Positions 20,425 to 30,140 of a DNA stretch of 64,000 nt are shown here, piece by piece. The stretch's first letter is position 1, and the number at the start of each line of letters is the position of its first letter. The notes under the pieces were generated by a model that saw only the letters and a list, made by a program, of their open reading frames with translations, searched no databases and was not told the origin of the DNA. The stretch spans positions 50,088 through 114,087 of the forward strand of contig JAHLLJ010000001.1 in assembly GCA_020444205.1 (NCBI GenBank), read 5' to 3'. The stretch comes from Deltaproteobacteria bacterium. Lineage in GTDB: Bacteria; Desulfobacterota; Desulfarculia; Desulfarculales; Desulfarculaceae. Made by a program: the position numbers and the translations under genes.

Positions 20425-21174
20425 TCATCCATCAATGGTATAGCGTCCCTGCCAACGGGACAAAAACAGTTTGCGGCTGGAGACGTCCATTTTAACCCGC
20501 CCTGGGGTCATGGACTCGAAATGCAACGACTCGCTGCCCTGGCAGCAAAAGATGCGCCAGCCTTCTTGACGGGCCCGCAGGCAAAAATCGATGTCTTCCA
20601 GGCCAAAGGGGTAATCTTGGTCCAGCCCATCCAGCGTTTGCCAAAGCTCGTGCCTTATCAGCATGCAAGCCCCGGTTACCGCCTGGAACTCACGCTCCAC
20701 CCGGGGCATGAGATGACTGGGCTCGGTTCGCAGCAGGTGATAGGGCCCCTGCGCGCCGGGTCCAAACACCACCCCCACGTGCTGCAGGCTGCCGTCGGGA
20801 AAAACCAGCCTGGCCCCGCATATGCCCGCTTGGGGTATGCGCTCCATCAGCCCCAGCATTTCGCCCATGGTCCGGGGCTGCAGGAACAGGTCATTGTTGA
20901 GCAGGAGATAATAGGCGGCGGGCCAGCGCCGGGCGGCCAGATTGTTGGCCTGGGCAAAGGAGTGATGAGCGTCCAGTCTGAGCAACTCGGCCCCCGCTGC
21001 GGCGATGCGCTTGGGCGGCAGGGGGGGATGGCTGGCGTTGTCCACCACGGCCACTGTACTTTGCTCCCGAACCCCAGCGGTTCCCAGGGATTTTCCCAGG
21101 GAGTCCAGGCACTGCTCCAACATGGGCAGCATGCCCCGGGAAGGGATTATCACCGTGACCTGATTGGAACTCAC
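20425..21174 (-). CDS. Family 2-type glycosyltransferase
   Basis: VTVIIPSRGMLPMLEQCLDSL...VAVVDNAS; LLLNNDLFLQP. Confidence 0.9.
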   Translation of the reverse strand: MSSNQVTVIIPSRGMLPMLEQCLDSLGKSLGTAGVREQSTVAVVDNASHPPLPPKRIAAAGAELLRLDAHHSFAQANNLAARRWPAAYYLLLNNDLFLQPRTMGEMLGLMERIPQAGICGARLVFPDGSLQHVGVVFGPGAQGPYHLLRTEPSHLMPRVEREFQAVTGACMLIRHELWQTLDGLDQDYPFGLEDIDFCLRARQEGWRIFCCQGSESLHFESMTPGRVKMDVSSRKLFLSRWQGRYTIDG

Positions 21175-22577
21175 GGGAGGTTCCTTTCGGCTCTGGCCAG
21201 TCGCCAGCTACGCAGGCGATAGGTGTAATGCTCCAGGCGCGGCCGCCAGAATTTTTGGTAACGGCTGATTACGGGGGCCAGCATGCGCTCCAGCTCATCA
21301 TAGTCTACCCCCCGCAAGAGCACCCGGCCCGGGCGGCGGCTGCCGGTCTGGGCGTGTTCCTGGTGAAGCATTAGCTCCTTTTCCAAGGCCCAATTATACA
21401 GCCACGAGCCGGGAATGGGACTCAAGAAGGAATGAGAAAAATAATTGGGCGCCATCTCCTTTATGGCTTGCAGGCTTATCTGGTCGTCCTCACGGTGCCA
21501 GGTCCCGTCCTCGCGAGGTATGCCTAAAATCAGGTTGGCGAAAACCTCCAGGCCCAGGTCCTGACAGATTGCCGCAGCCCGGCGGTTGATCGCGCTGGTG
21601 GTACCCTTGCCCAGCCAACCCAGGAGCTCATCGCTAAAAGATTCGAATCCGATGCTGATGACCTTGAGCCCGGCATCGCGCATCTCGGCGATGACTCCCG
21701 GATGGCGGCAAATCATATCCGCCCGGCAGGCAGCCCACCAACTCACTCCGCGCCGGGAATAGCCAGCCTGATGCATGGCCCGGCAAAAGCGGCTAGCCCA
21801 CTCCGGCTCGATAAGGAATTGGTCATCGTGGAAGATGATGCTCCGGAAACGGTAGCGCTGCCATAGCTCGGCCAATTCGAGCATGACATGCTCCACCGAG
21901 CGGCGGCGCAGATAAGGTATGCGCTTGCCGGGGTCGCGGGGCGAGGGCCTGGTGTAGAGGGCTTTCTCGCCGGGCCCGCAACAAAAGCGGCATCCCCAGG
22001 GACATCCCCGGCCGGTAAGCATGTCCACGATGGGAGGGCGCAGGCTCCAGACGGGATAAAGCAGGCGGCGGCGGTAATCGGGCAAGAGCTCACGCAGGGC
22101 AAAGGGCAGGGCGTCCAGCTCCGGCGGTTCGCCCCAGGTTATGTCATTAAATAAATCAGGGTTGGCGATGATCGCGGGCAAGCTTACTTCGCCTTCACCC
22201 CTGAGTACCTTGTGGGCTCCGGCGTCCAAGGCCTCTCTGGGGAACATGGTGTAGTGAATTCCCCCGGCCAGGCGCAATGCTCCCGGCGCCGTTTTCGAGG
22301 CCATGGCCAGGCAGCGGGCTGCCCTACCCGCATCCTGGGTGCGGGCGGTAACGCCAACCACCTGGGGCGCGGCCTGCTCCATCTCGTCCCTTGCTTGCTC
22401 CCAGCCGGACATCAAGCGCAGGTCCAACAAGGATACTTCGTGCCCTTGCTGCTTGAGGACCGCGGCCAAATGGGCCAGGCCGTGGTGGGGCAACAGGTCG
22501 TCCAGGTCCAGTGGATCGCGCCCAGATCCCCAACCCCGCGAGCCTTGCTGCGGGTTGACCAGCATAACCCTCACCAT
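21171..22577 (-). CDS. B12-binding-domain-type radical SAM protein
   Basis: GRGCPWGCRFCCG (CxxxCxxC); N-terminal HHGLAHLAAVLKQQGHEVSLLD. Confidence 0.88.
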   Translation of the reverse strand: MVRVMLVNPQQGSRGWGSGRDPLDLDDLLPHHGLAHLAAVLKQQGHEVSLLDLRLMSGWEQARDEMEQAAPQVVGVTARTQDAGRAARCLAMASKTAPGALRLAGGIHYTMFPREALDAGAHKVLRGEGEVSLPAIIANPDLFNDITWGEPPELDALPFALRELLPDYRRRLLYPVWSLRPPIVDMLTGRGCPWGCRFCCGPGEKALYTRPSPRDPGKRIPYLRRRSVEHVMLELAELWQRYRFRSIIFHDDQFLIEPEWASRFCRAMHQAGYSRRGVSWWAACRADMICRHPGVIAEMRDAGLKVISIGFESFSDELLGWLGKGTTSAINRRAAAICQDLGLEVFANLILGIPREDGTWHREDDQISLQAIKEMAPNYFSHSFLSPIPGSWLYNWALEKELMLHQEHAQTGSRRPGRVLLRGVDYDELERMLAPVISRYQKFWRPRLEHYTYRLRSWRLARAERNLP

Positions 22578-22615
22578 GGATCAGGCCGGTCCACGGCGGC
22601 GGCAGGAACTGCCGT

Positions 22616-23983
22616 TCAAATCGGCAGGTATTGAAAGGCTTGCCACATTACGTCCTTGATGATGTAGTAGTCCCAGGCCAGCAGAATAAGGACCAGGGAC
22701 CAAGCCGCCGTCTTTTGCCAGGCTCTAGGAGCAAGCAACATGAGGCCGCCGGCCTGTAAAAAGGCAATGGCCAAGCCGGCCGGAAAAATCAGCCGGCCCT
22801 GGGAGGCCATGATCCCGCTATTGTAGGAAAGGAAGGCGGCAAAGGCGAGCAGCAACCAAGCCGGGGCCAGTGATTGCACTAGGCGCTCGCGCATGTCTGG
22901 GGAGCGCCAAAGTTGGCGGATCCAAAAAATCAGGCCTAGTAAACCGGTTACCAGCAGGGCGGTGTCCAGTATGCGGTAGGCCGTGCGGGGCATGATAAGG
23001 GCGAACTGGCCATATACCGCATAATAGCTCCAGCGGAAGCCGCCGAACTCTTCCCTGAAAAAATCCCAAGGATACATGGTGACCGCGCGGGTGGCCACGT
23101 AGGGCTCCCACAAGGCGCGGTTAAGAAGTAAAGCATCGCCAAACTGGCTGTAATTGCGCACCAGCCAAGGCACCAGCAAAGCCATGGTGCATAGGGCAGC
23201 GGTAGCCGCCAGGGCAAGGCAGCGGCTCCAAGGGAGGCCGTAAGTGCGTCCGCCCAAGAACAGGGCTCCGGCGGCCACTCCGGCCAGGCCCGCGGCGTTC
23301 ATCTTGCTGTAAGCGGCCAGGGCGCACAACCCCCCTAGCAAAGCGGCTCTGGCCATGGTGGGCGGTCTATCGGCGCGCAGGGTGCGGGCCAGCAGCAAGA
23401 GCACCAGGGCGGCCAGGGCGGTGGCGGCCACGTCGTTGCTCACCGAGGAGCAGGTCTCCAGCCAGCGTGGGTTCAGGGACCAAATGGCCGAGGCGGCAAG
23501 AGTCAGGGCCGTATCGCCCCGGCTCAACTCCCAGAACAGAGCCATGCCCAATAGCACCGCCGCCATGCCCCAAAGCACGGAGGCCGCCCGCATGGCGTAC
23601 ATAGCGCGGGCACCGGCAATCTGGTTTTTGCCTTGCAAGGGCTGGTAACGCCGGTGGATGGTTTGGCCGGGCGGTTGGGGCTCGCAGCGGAAATCCGGAT
23701 CAATATGCGGAAAGTCCAAGGGGCCCCGGTAGCCGGTGAGCCAAATCGCTGGGGCCAGGCTCAGGTAATACAACGGTGTCTGGTACCGCTCTTGACGAGA
23801 GTATATGCGGGCTATGTGAGCCAAGGAGTGATTGCGCTCCAACTTGGCCTCCCAATAGACCGCGTAGCTGAAATGCCGCAACTCGTCGGGGTTTTCATAG
23901 GGCGGCATTAGCACGGCCATGGCCGCGCTGCCCAACAAAAACAAAAGAGGGACTAGGACCCACCAAACCGGAAATCGCCTCAA
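22616..23983 (-). CDS. Polytopic membrane protein, DUF2142/GT-C-like
   Basis: PPYENPDELRHFSYAVYW near the N-terminus and many hydrophobic segments. Confidence 0.65.
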   Translation of the reverse strand: MRRFPVWWVLVPLLFLLGSAAMAVLMPPYENPDELRHFSYAVYWEAKLERNHSLAHIARIYSRQERYQTPLYYLSLAPAIWLTGYRGPLDFPHIDPDFRCEPQPPGQTIHRRYQPLQGKNQIAGARAMYAMRAASVLWGMAAVLLGMALFWELSRGDTALTLAASAIWSLNPRWLETCSSVSNDVAATALAALVLLLLARTLRADRPPTMARAALLGGLCALAAYSKMNAAGLAGVAAGALFLGGRTYGLPWSRCLALAATAALCTMALLVPWLVRNYSQFGDALLLNRALWEPYVATRAVTMYPWDFFREEFGGFRWSYYAVYGQFALIMPRTAYRILDTALLVTGLLGLIFWIRQLWRSPDMRERLVQSLAPAWLLLAFAAFLSYNSGIMASQGRLIFPAGLAIAFLQAGGLMLLAPRAWQKTAAWSLVLILLAWDYYIIKDVMWQAFQYLPI

Positions 23984-24861
23984 TTTGTCAGCTTTCTTAG
24001 CGGGCCTTGGAGCAAATGAGCCAGCCGCATCTTGAGGGTGTAGGGGTGGTAGCTGTAGGCGGTGCCCTTGGCCCTTAGGCGCATGAGCCCCCGCTGGGCG
24101 GCCTGGCTGGGTTGCATCATGTCCTGCAGGCGCTGGATCAGGCGCTCCGGCTCATCGACCAGGCAGTTGTACCCGTCGCGCAAAAACTCCATGCCCCCCA
24201 CCACCGGCACTGAAGCCACCAGGCATCCGGTGGCCATGGCCTCCAGGGAGGGCAAACCGAACTGTTCGTTAACCGCCGTGGCCAAGTAAACTCCGGCCCT
24301 TTTAAGATGGCGGCACACCAGCGCCTCGTCCATGTTGTCCAGAGGCACCCAGTTGATCTGGCGAAGGTTCTTCGCCGCCTTGGTGGCTATGCCCAAGCCC
24401 CGGCGGGGCATGTAGGCGGCCTCGTTGTCCAGCTTGGTTTCCCCTGGACCGAAGAAGCATTCTGATACGGAAATACCTACATGTATGGAGTCTTGGCCGT
24501 AATTTTGTTTTAGGTGGACCTTTGCTTCTTCCCAGCAGGTCAAAAACAAAATGTCCGGGTGGTTGAAGACCCGCTCCATGGTGGGGGTCCCCTGCACATG
24601 GCATATCAGGCGGGCACTGGTTCGCGCCAGATCGTCCAGGTCGCGGGGCCAGTTGATCACCGCCCAATCCTGGGGAGTGATGCGCTCCAGGGCCTGGTCG
24701 CGTTCCATCACTGGCACAGAACTGGCAAACCACTGAGGTGCCTCGCCGCCGGGGGTGGCCACCACACCGGGCACGCCAAGGGAGATCAGGGCCTCCATGA
24801 ACTGGAAACCCACCTTTACGCCCCCGGCGATGCCAGCCGTGGGAAGGAAATAGTAGATCAT
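23980..24861 (-). CDS. Family 4-type glycosyltransferase
   Basis: MIYYFLPTAGIAGGVKVGFQFMEAL; EQFGLPSLEAMATGCLVASVPVVGGMEFL; start trimmed to 24861. Confidence 0.87.
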   Translation of the reverse strand: MIYYFLPTAGIAGGVKVGFQFMEALISLGVPGVVATPGGEAPQWFASSVPVMERDQALERITPQDWAVINWPRDLDDLARTSARLICHVQGTPTMERVFNHPDILFLTCWEEAKVHLKQNYGQDSIHVGISVSECFFGPGETKLDNEAAYMPRRGLGIATKAAKNLRQINWVPLDNMDEALVCRHLKRAGVYLATAVNEQFGLPSLEAMATGCLVASVPVVGGMEFLRDGYNCLVDEPERLIQRLQDMMQPSQAAQRGLMRLRAKGTAYSYHPYTLKMRLAHLLQGPLRKLTN

Positions 24862-25652
24862 TTGAGCACCCCTTTGGCCCACAAGCCCGGCAGGGTGATC
24901 AGCCCCAGCCCCACCGCGAACACAATGCCGTAGTGCCTGGCCGCGTACTTAAGGCGTCCCCACCCCAAAAGCCACCGGCGGCGGGCGCTGGTCACTTTGG
25001 CTCCTTGGGCAGTGAGATGGGGCATGGTGTAGTCAAGCTCCACCACGCGTCCTCCAGCCTGGTGCAGACGCAGGCCCAACTCCACGTCTTCCATGTACAT
25101 GAAGTAGTTGGTGGCGAGCCCGCCCAGGCTCAGGAAGAGGTCGCGGCGAATAAACAGGCAGGCCCCATGGGCCCAGTGCCAGGATTTATCGTCATATCCT
25201 GGCAGGCGGCGCATCCAGGCCAGCCGCTGGGGGCAGGGCCAGGCCAGGGTCATCATGTCATGGGCCAGCTTCAGGCGGCTATAGCCCGGCTGGCGGCCGG
25301 GCATTGCCTGGCCGTGGTCGTCCAAGGCCGGGGCGGCAATCAACTTTTCGCCGCCATCAAGAGCCTGCATGCCCATGGTAAAAAGCTCCGGTGTGGCTAG
25401 GCCGTCGGGGTTGAGCAGGCAGATGTAGCGGCTTTGAGAGGCCCGCACGCCATGATTCACCGCCCGGGCAAAGCCCACGTTTTCCGGCATGGTCAAGAGC
25501 CGCACTCCACGGCCGCGCACCAGCTCCACAGTTTGGTCGTTGGAGGCATTGTCCACCACCAAGGCGCGCCCAGCCCAGGCGCCGAGGCTATCCAGGCAGG
25601 CCGCTATTACTCTTGCGGAGTTGTAGGTCACGATGATGATGGAGAGGCTCAT
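24858..25652 (-). CDS. Family 2-type glycosyltransferase
   Basis: LSIIIVTYNSARVIAACLDSL; ICLLNPDGLATPELF. Confidence 0.92.
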   Translation of the reverse strand: MSLSIIIVTYNSARVIAACLDSLGAWAGRALVVDNASNDQTVELVRGRGVRLLTMPENVGFARAVNHGVRASQSRYICLLNPDGLATPELFTMGMQALDGGEKLIAAPALDDHGQAMPGRQPGYSRLKLAHDMMTLAWPCPQRLAWMRRLPGYDDKSWHWAHGACLFIRRDLFLSLGGLATNYFMYMEDVELGLRLHQAGGRVVELDYTMPHLTAQGAKVTSARRRWLLGWGRLKYAARHYGIVFAVGLGLITLPGLWAKGVLK

Positions 25653-25655
25653 CTT

Positions 25656-26465
25656 TCATCCCACCCCTTGCCGCCAAGTGTCGCGTATGCGCCTGAGCTG
25701 ACGCCAGCCGGGGCGCATGCAGAAATTGCTGAAATGTACCACATAGGCCCCCGGACGGGGGAAGCCTTGGTCCCAGTGCTCGCAATGATTCCATTGCCAG
25801 GGCAATTCCCGGCAAGAGTGGGGATAAAGGTTGTTGGCGTAGTACTGGAAATAATCCTGGTCCGCGACCATGTGCTCCCCCACAATGTGATCGCCCGGTC
25901 GCTTGGCGAGCATCTCTTGGGCCCAGGCGGATAGGCGCTCGAGTTCCTTCCGCTGGGCCAGAACCACACCGGAGTTGTAAAACCGGTAGCCCTCCAAGGG
26001 GGGCGCCTGGGCTTCTGGATCCAGCCAGGCCAGGGAGTGCTTTTGGTAGTGCTGCAAAAAGTCTACGCGGCTCATGGTGGAGTTCAGGATGGTGGTCTGC
26101 TCCACCATACCCAGGCCTCGGCCGTCCAAGGCCCTGCGGACGTCGTCGGCGGTTATGTTTCGCACCAACACCGCGTCCGCATCCAAGAGCATGACCAACT
26201 CGGATTCGGTGTGCTGCAGAAGCGTGTTGATAGCTTGAAATTTGGCCAGGAATCGCCGCGCCCGGACCCCATGCTCCACCTGGCCCAGCGGGCGCACCAG
26301 CAAACGTTTCCGGCGGAGCAGACCGGTTTTATACATATGATCGGTGACCACGAATACGTTGAAGCCACTACGCCGCAACACCGACAGCACTGCTTGGCGG
26401 CCCGCCAGATAATATGTGGGATGCCCATGTATTAACATGCACACCCAAACGTCGGTCTTTTTCAC
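25656..26465 (-). CDS. Nucleotide-diphospho-sugar glycosyltransferase-like protein
   Basis: SELVMLLDADAVLVRNI (DxD) and position in glycosyltransferase run. Confidence 0.7.
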   Translation of the reverse strand: MKKTDVWVCMLIHGHPTYYLAGRQAVLSVLRRSGFNVFVVTDHMYKTGLLRRKRLLVRPLGQVEHGVRARRFLAKFQAINTLLQHTESELVMLLDADAVLVRNITADDVRRALDGRGLGMVEQTTILNSTMSRVDFLQHYQKHSLAWLDPEAQAPPLEGYRFYNSGVVLAQRKELERLSAWAQEMLAKRPGDHIVGEHMVADQDYFQYYANNLYPHSCRELPWQWNHCEHWDQGFPRPGAYVVHFSNFCMRPGWRQLRRIRDTWRQGVG

Positions 26466-26728
26466 TACATGGCCTTTGACGCCCGGGTGCGGCCTTTATT
26501 GTCAGGCTTACAGCGCATGGGCTGACGGCCATATCTCAACCCAGGCAGGTATTGGGTTCGGAAGCTATTTTGGAATTATTAATAGCATCCAACGCTTTTG
26601 TAAAGCCCGGCATGGCCGGGGTCTCCCAGCGACAACAATGCCGGCATGGGTTGCACCCGGGACCCTCTGATGAGTATTGCCAGACATTGGCTGGATTTTA
26701 CGGTTGTGGAAATTAAATGCTTAGGCGA

Positions 26729-27442
26729 TCAGAGCGAGAGGTACTTGCTCTGAACTTCCTGGTTTTGGCTTATGTCCGTGGCGCTGGCGTCGAACTGAAT
26801 GGAGCCCTTGTCCAGCACATAGCACCAATCCGCCAAACCAAGGCAAAAGCGGGCGTTTTGTTCGGCCAGCAGTATGGTCACCCCTTCCTTTTCTTTAAGT
26901 CCCTTGATGAGACCGAAGAGCACCTGGTTGACTATCTGGGGCGCCAGGCCCTCGCAGGGCTCGTCCAACAGAAGCAGGTCGGGGTTGGTCATCAGGGTGC
27001 GGGCGATGGTGAGCATTTGCTGCTCCCCGCCGCTGAGGTTTTGTCCTTTGTTGTCGCGAAGGCGTTTGAGCACGGGAAAGTAATGATAAATTTTTTCCAG
27101 GGTCCAGCGTTTTTCGCCGTCCGCCGAGTCCTTGGCGGCGATGGTCAGGTTGTCCAACACCGATATGTCCGGGAAAATCCCCCGGTCTTCCGGCACAAAG
27201 CCGATTCCCTTGTGCGCTATCTCAAAGGGCTTTTTTCTCTGTATCTCTTGGCCTCTAAAGCGGATGACTCCGCGTTTGGGCGGGGTGAGGCCCATGATGC
27301 TGCGCATGGTGGTGGTTTTGCCGGCACCGTTGCGGCCCAGCAAGGCCACGATCTGCCCCTTGTTAACCTTGAGCGACACGTCCTGCAGAATATGGCTTTT
27401 GCCATAAAAGGTGTTGATGTCCAGGACTTCCAGGATCAGCAC
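26729..27442 (-). CDS. livF: Branched-chain amino-acid-type ABC transporter ATPase
   Basis: LILEVLDINTFYGKSHILQDVSLKVNKGQIVALLGRNGAGKTTTMRSIMGL; GTG start at 27442; the listed 489-aa ORF is an out-of-frame fusion. Confidence 0.93.
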   Translation of the reverse strand: MLILEVLDINTFYGKSHILQDVSLKVNKGQIVALLGRNGAGKTTTMRSIMGLTPPKRGVIRFRGQEIQRKKPFEIAHKGIGFVPEDRGIFPDISVLDNLTIAAKDSADGEKRWTLEKIYHYFPVLKRLRDNKGQNLSGGEQQMLTIARTLMTNPDLLLLDEPCEGLAPQIVNQVLFGLIKGLKEKEGVTILLAEQNARFCLGLADWCYVLDKGSIQFDASATDISQNQEVQSKYLSL

Positions 27443-28188
27443 ACTTCGCCCCCTAGATAAATTTCCTTTACGTCCTGATTGGCCTTGATCTGTTCGGGGG
27501 GCCCCTCGCAGACTACCTGCCCGTAGTGCATGAAGGTGATCTTGTCGGCCAGGGAGAATACGACCTTCATGTCGTGCTCGGTGAGTAGTAGGGTAAGGCC
27601 CATGCGGGTGACCAGGTCCTTGATCAGTTGGATGGTGCTTTCGGTTTCCGTGGAGTTCATGCCCGCGGTGGGCTCGTCCAACAGCAGCATGCGGGGCTCC
27701 TGGGCCACCACCAGGCTTATCTCCAATTTGCGGCGATCTCCGTGAGACAGCTTGTCCGCGATAACCTGGGCCAAGGGGAGCAGGCCGAAGTCTCCCAGTA
27801 TCTCGGTTACCCGCTGGTTTACCGGGCCCAGACGGCTCACCGGCCAATAAAAGATGCGGCTTTGGCGCATGCGTGAGAGCACGGCGATTCTCACATTTTG
27901 AAAAACGCTCAGGTTGGGGAAATAGTTGGACACCTGAAAGGAGCGGCTCAGCCCCCTGCGAACTATCTGAGGTGGGCGCATCCCCGATATCTGCTTGCCC
28001 GCGAACTTCACTTCTCCGCTGTCCGGCCTTAGACGCCCGGATATCAAGTTGAACAGGGTGGTCTTGCCCGCGCCGTTGGCCCCGATGATGCAGCGCACCT
28101 CCCCTTCGTTGATGGCCAAGTCCAAGCCGCTGACCGCCTGCAGCTTGCCGAATGATTTGCTTACAGCACGTACCTCCAACAGGCTCAT
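27436..28188 (-). CDS. livG: Branched-chain amino-acid-type ABC transporter ATPase
   Basis: GANGAGKTTLFNLISG, LSHGDRRKLEIS, MLLLDEPTAGMN. Confidence 0.95.
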   Translation of the reverse strand: MSLLEVRAVSKSFGKLQAVSGLDLAINEGEVRCIIGANGAGKTTLFNLISGRLRPDSGEVKFAGKQISGMRPPQIVRRGLSRSFQVSNYFPNLSVFQNVRIAVLSRMRQSRIFYWPVSRLGPVNQRVTEILGDFGLLPLAQVIADKLSHGDRRKLEISLVVAQEPRMLLLDEPTAGMNSTETESTIQLIKDLVTRMGLTLLLTEHDMKVVFSLADKITFMHYGQVVCEGPPEQIKANQDVKEIYLGGEVC

Positions 28189-29147
28189 TTGGAATCATCC
28201 TTGCCGCGTTTGAGGTGTTCGGACACGAAACCCATGATTCCTCCAGGCAGGTACATGATCAGCAGCATTAGCAACAAGCCGTACCAAAACATCCAGTACT
28301 CGGTGAAGCCGGTGATCCATTCCTTGATGAACACGAAGATGATGGCTCCGGCGATGGGCCCGAAGAAAAAGTACATGCCACCCAGCAGGCTTATCATGAG
28401 CGGCTCCGCGGAGTGGGACCAGTGCAGCAGCTCCGGGGTGACGATCCCTTGGAAAGGCGCGAACAAGGCCCCGGCCACCCCTCCGAAGGTCCCGGCTATC
28501 ACGAAAGAGGCCAGGCGGTAATTACGAACCTGGAGCCCCAGAAACTCGGTTCGCTCTGAGTTGTCGCGGATGGCCTGCAGCACCTCGCCCAGGGGGGACC
28601 TGATTATCAGGTAAAGCAGAGCCAATGACACCAGCACCACCAGCAGCACAAAGTGGAAATAGGCTTCCGGCCCGCTGACGCTCATGGCCAAAAACGGCTT
28701 TTTGGGAATGCCCACGATTCCGTCATCGCCGCCGGTTAGGCTGGACCACTTGTAGGCCACCACGAAAAATATCTGCGAAAAGGCCAGGGTGAGAATGGCG
28801 AAATAGAAGCCGCGCAGGCGCATGCAGAACAGACCTATGACAAGGGCGAACAGGGCGCTAATTCCCACGCTGATGAAAAACGACGTGGCGAAGGACAGGC
28901 TGGTGCCTTTGAGCAGCAGCGAGACCGCGTATGCGCTGGAACCGAAAAAGGCCACCTGGCCGAAGGAAAGCAGCCCGGTGAATCCCAGCAGCACGTTGGT
29001 GCTCACCGCGAAAAGGCTCACGATCAGTATTTCGGTGATCAGGTAAAGGTAGAAAGTGGGCAAGAACAATGGGGCGAACCAAAGAATAATCAAGCTGGCG
29101 ATAAACCAGATGACGGGGTTGTTCAAGGTATTTGGCTTAGAAGGCAT
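28185..29147 (-). CDS. livM: Branched-chain amino-acid-type ABC transporter permease
   Basis: LLGFTGLLSFGQVAFFG; polytopic. Confidence 0.93.
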   Translation of the reverse strand: MPSKPNTLNNPVIWFIASLIILWFAPLFLPTFYLYLITEILIVSLFAVSTNVLLGFTGLLSFGQVAFFGSSAYAVSLLLKGTSLSFATSFFISVGISALFALVIGLFCMRLRGFYFAILTLAFSQIFFVVAYKWSSLTGGDDGIVGIPKKPFLAMSVSGPEAYFHFVLLVVLVSLALLYLIIRSPLGEVLQAIRDNSERTEFLGLQVRNYRLASFVIAGTFGGVAGALFAPFQGIVTPELLHWSHSAEPLMISLLGGMYFFFGPIAGAIIFVFIKEWITGFTEYWMFWYGLLLMLLIMYLPGGIMGFVSEHLKRGKDDSK

Positions 29148-29166
29148 GATCAGTGACTTTATTCCG

Positions 29167-30039
29167 TTACTTTAATCTGAATAAGCCTTCCGGCTTGGTC
29201 AGCAGCACCAAGATCACCAGGATATAAGTGAAAGCCATGGCGAAGCTCGGGAAGAAGACCACCCCAAAGGTGTTTAGCTCCCCGATCAAAATGGAGGCGA
29301 TGAACGCGCCCTTAAGACTGCCTACGCCTCCCACGATCACGATGGCGAAGATAGTGATAATCACGGTTTCGCCCATGCCCACGCTGACCGCTTTGAGAGG
29401 GCCGGACAGCCCGCCCGCCAGTCCGGCCAACACGGCGCCCAAAATGAACACCAGGGTAAAGAGCCTGGGAACGTTTATGCCTAGGGCGCTGAGCATCTCC
29501 TTGTTGGCGGTGCCCGCCTGGATAAGCTTGCCCAGGCGCGTCTTGTACAGCCCCAGCCAAAGCAGATAGGCCACCACCAGGCCGCACAGGATTATGAAGA
29601 TGGAGTAGACCGGCATTTCCCGGTCCCCGGGGAGGGTGAAGGAGCCGTCCATCAGCTTGGGTATGGCGATGCTCAGAAAATCGGTGCCCGCGAAATACTT
29701 GGTGGCGTCGTCGATCATCAAAATGAAGCTGAAGGTCATCAGCAACTGCAGGGCGTGTGACCTTTCATAGATCTTGCGCAGGGGGATGAATTCCAGGATC
29801 GCTCCGATGATGCCCACCGCCACCACTGTAAACAACAGAGCCAGGCCGAAGGGCAGCCCCGGCACGCTATGCAGAAAATAGTAGGTGAAATAGGCGCCGA
29901 GCATATACAGGGAGCCGTGGGCGAAGTTTGGAATGTTGAGCAGGCCGAAAATAATGGTGAGGCCCGAGGCTATCAAAAACAGCAACATGCTGTAGGACAG
30001 GCCGATGAGCAATTGATATATGAAGTAGGAGAATTCCAT
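29167..30039 (-). CDS. livH: Branched-chain amino-acid-type ABC transporter permease
   Basis: ASGLTIIFGLLNIPNFAHGSLYMLGAY. Confidence 0.94.
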   Translation of the reverse strand: MEFSYFIYQLLIGLSYSMLLFLIASGLTIIFGLLNIPNFAHGSLYMLGAYFTYYFLHSVPGLPFGLALLFTVVAVGIIGAILEFIPLRKIYERSHALQLLMTFSFILMIDDATKYFAGTDFLSIAIPKLMDGSFTLPGDREMPVYSIFIILCGLVVAYLLWLGLYKTRLGKLIQAGTANKEMLSALGINVPRLFTLVFILGAVLAGLAGGLSGPLKAVSVGMGETVIITIFAIVIVGGVGSLKGAFIASILIGELNTFGVVFFPSFAMAFTYILVILVLLTKPEGLFRLK

Positions 30040-30093
30040 GCGTCTGTTCTATCTTCCGAAGTACAGATGCTTAATATTTAGGGGCAGGTTGCA

Positions 30094-30121
30094 CGCCCCC
30101 AGGGACGAATCCCTGGGGGCG
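30094..30121 (-). other. Intergenic stem-loop between livK and livH
   Basis: Minus-strand RNA CGCCCCCAGGGA-UUCG-UCCCUGGGGGCG: perfect 12-bp stem, UUCG loop, no U-run. Confidence 0.8.
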
Positions 30122-30140
30122 ATTTGTCGGCGTTGGGGAT

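Noticed and set aside
26729-28198. 489-aa ORF as one protein
   Set aside because: Its N-terminal half is an out-of-frame reading of livG; only the livF part (26729..27442) is credible.
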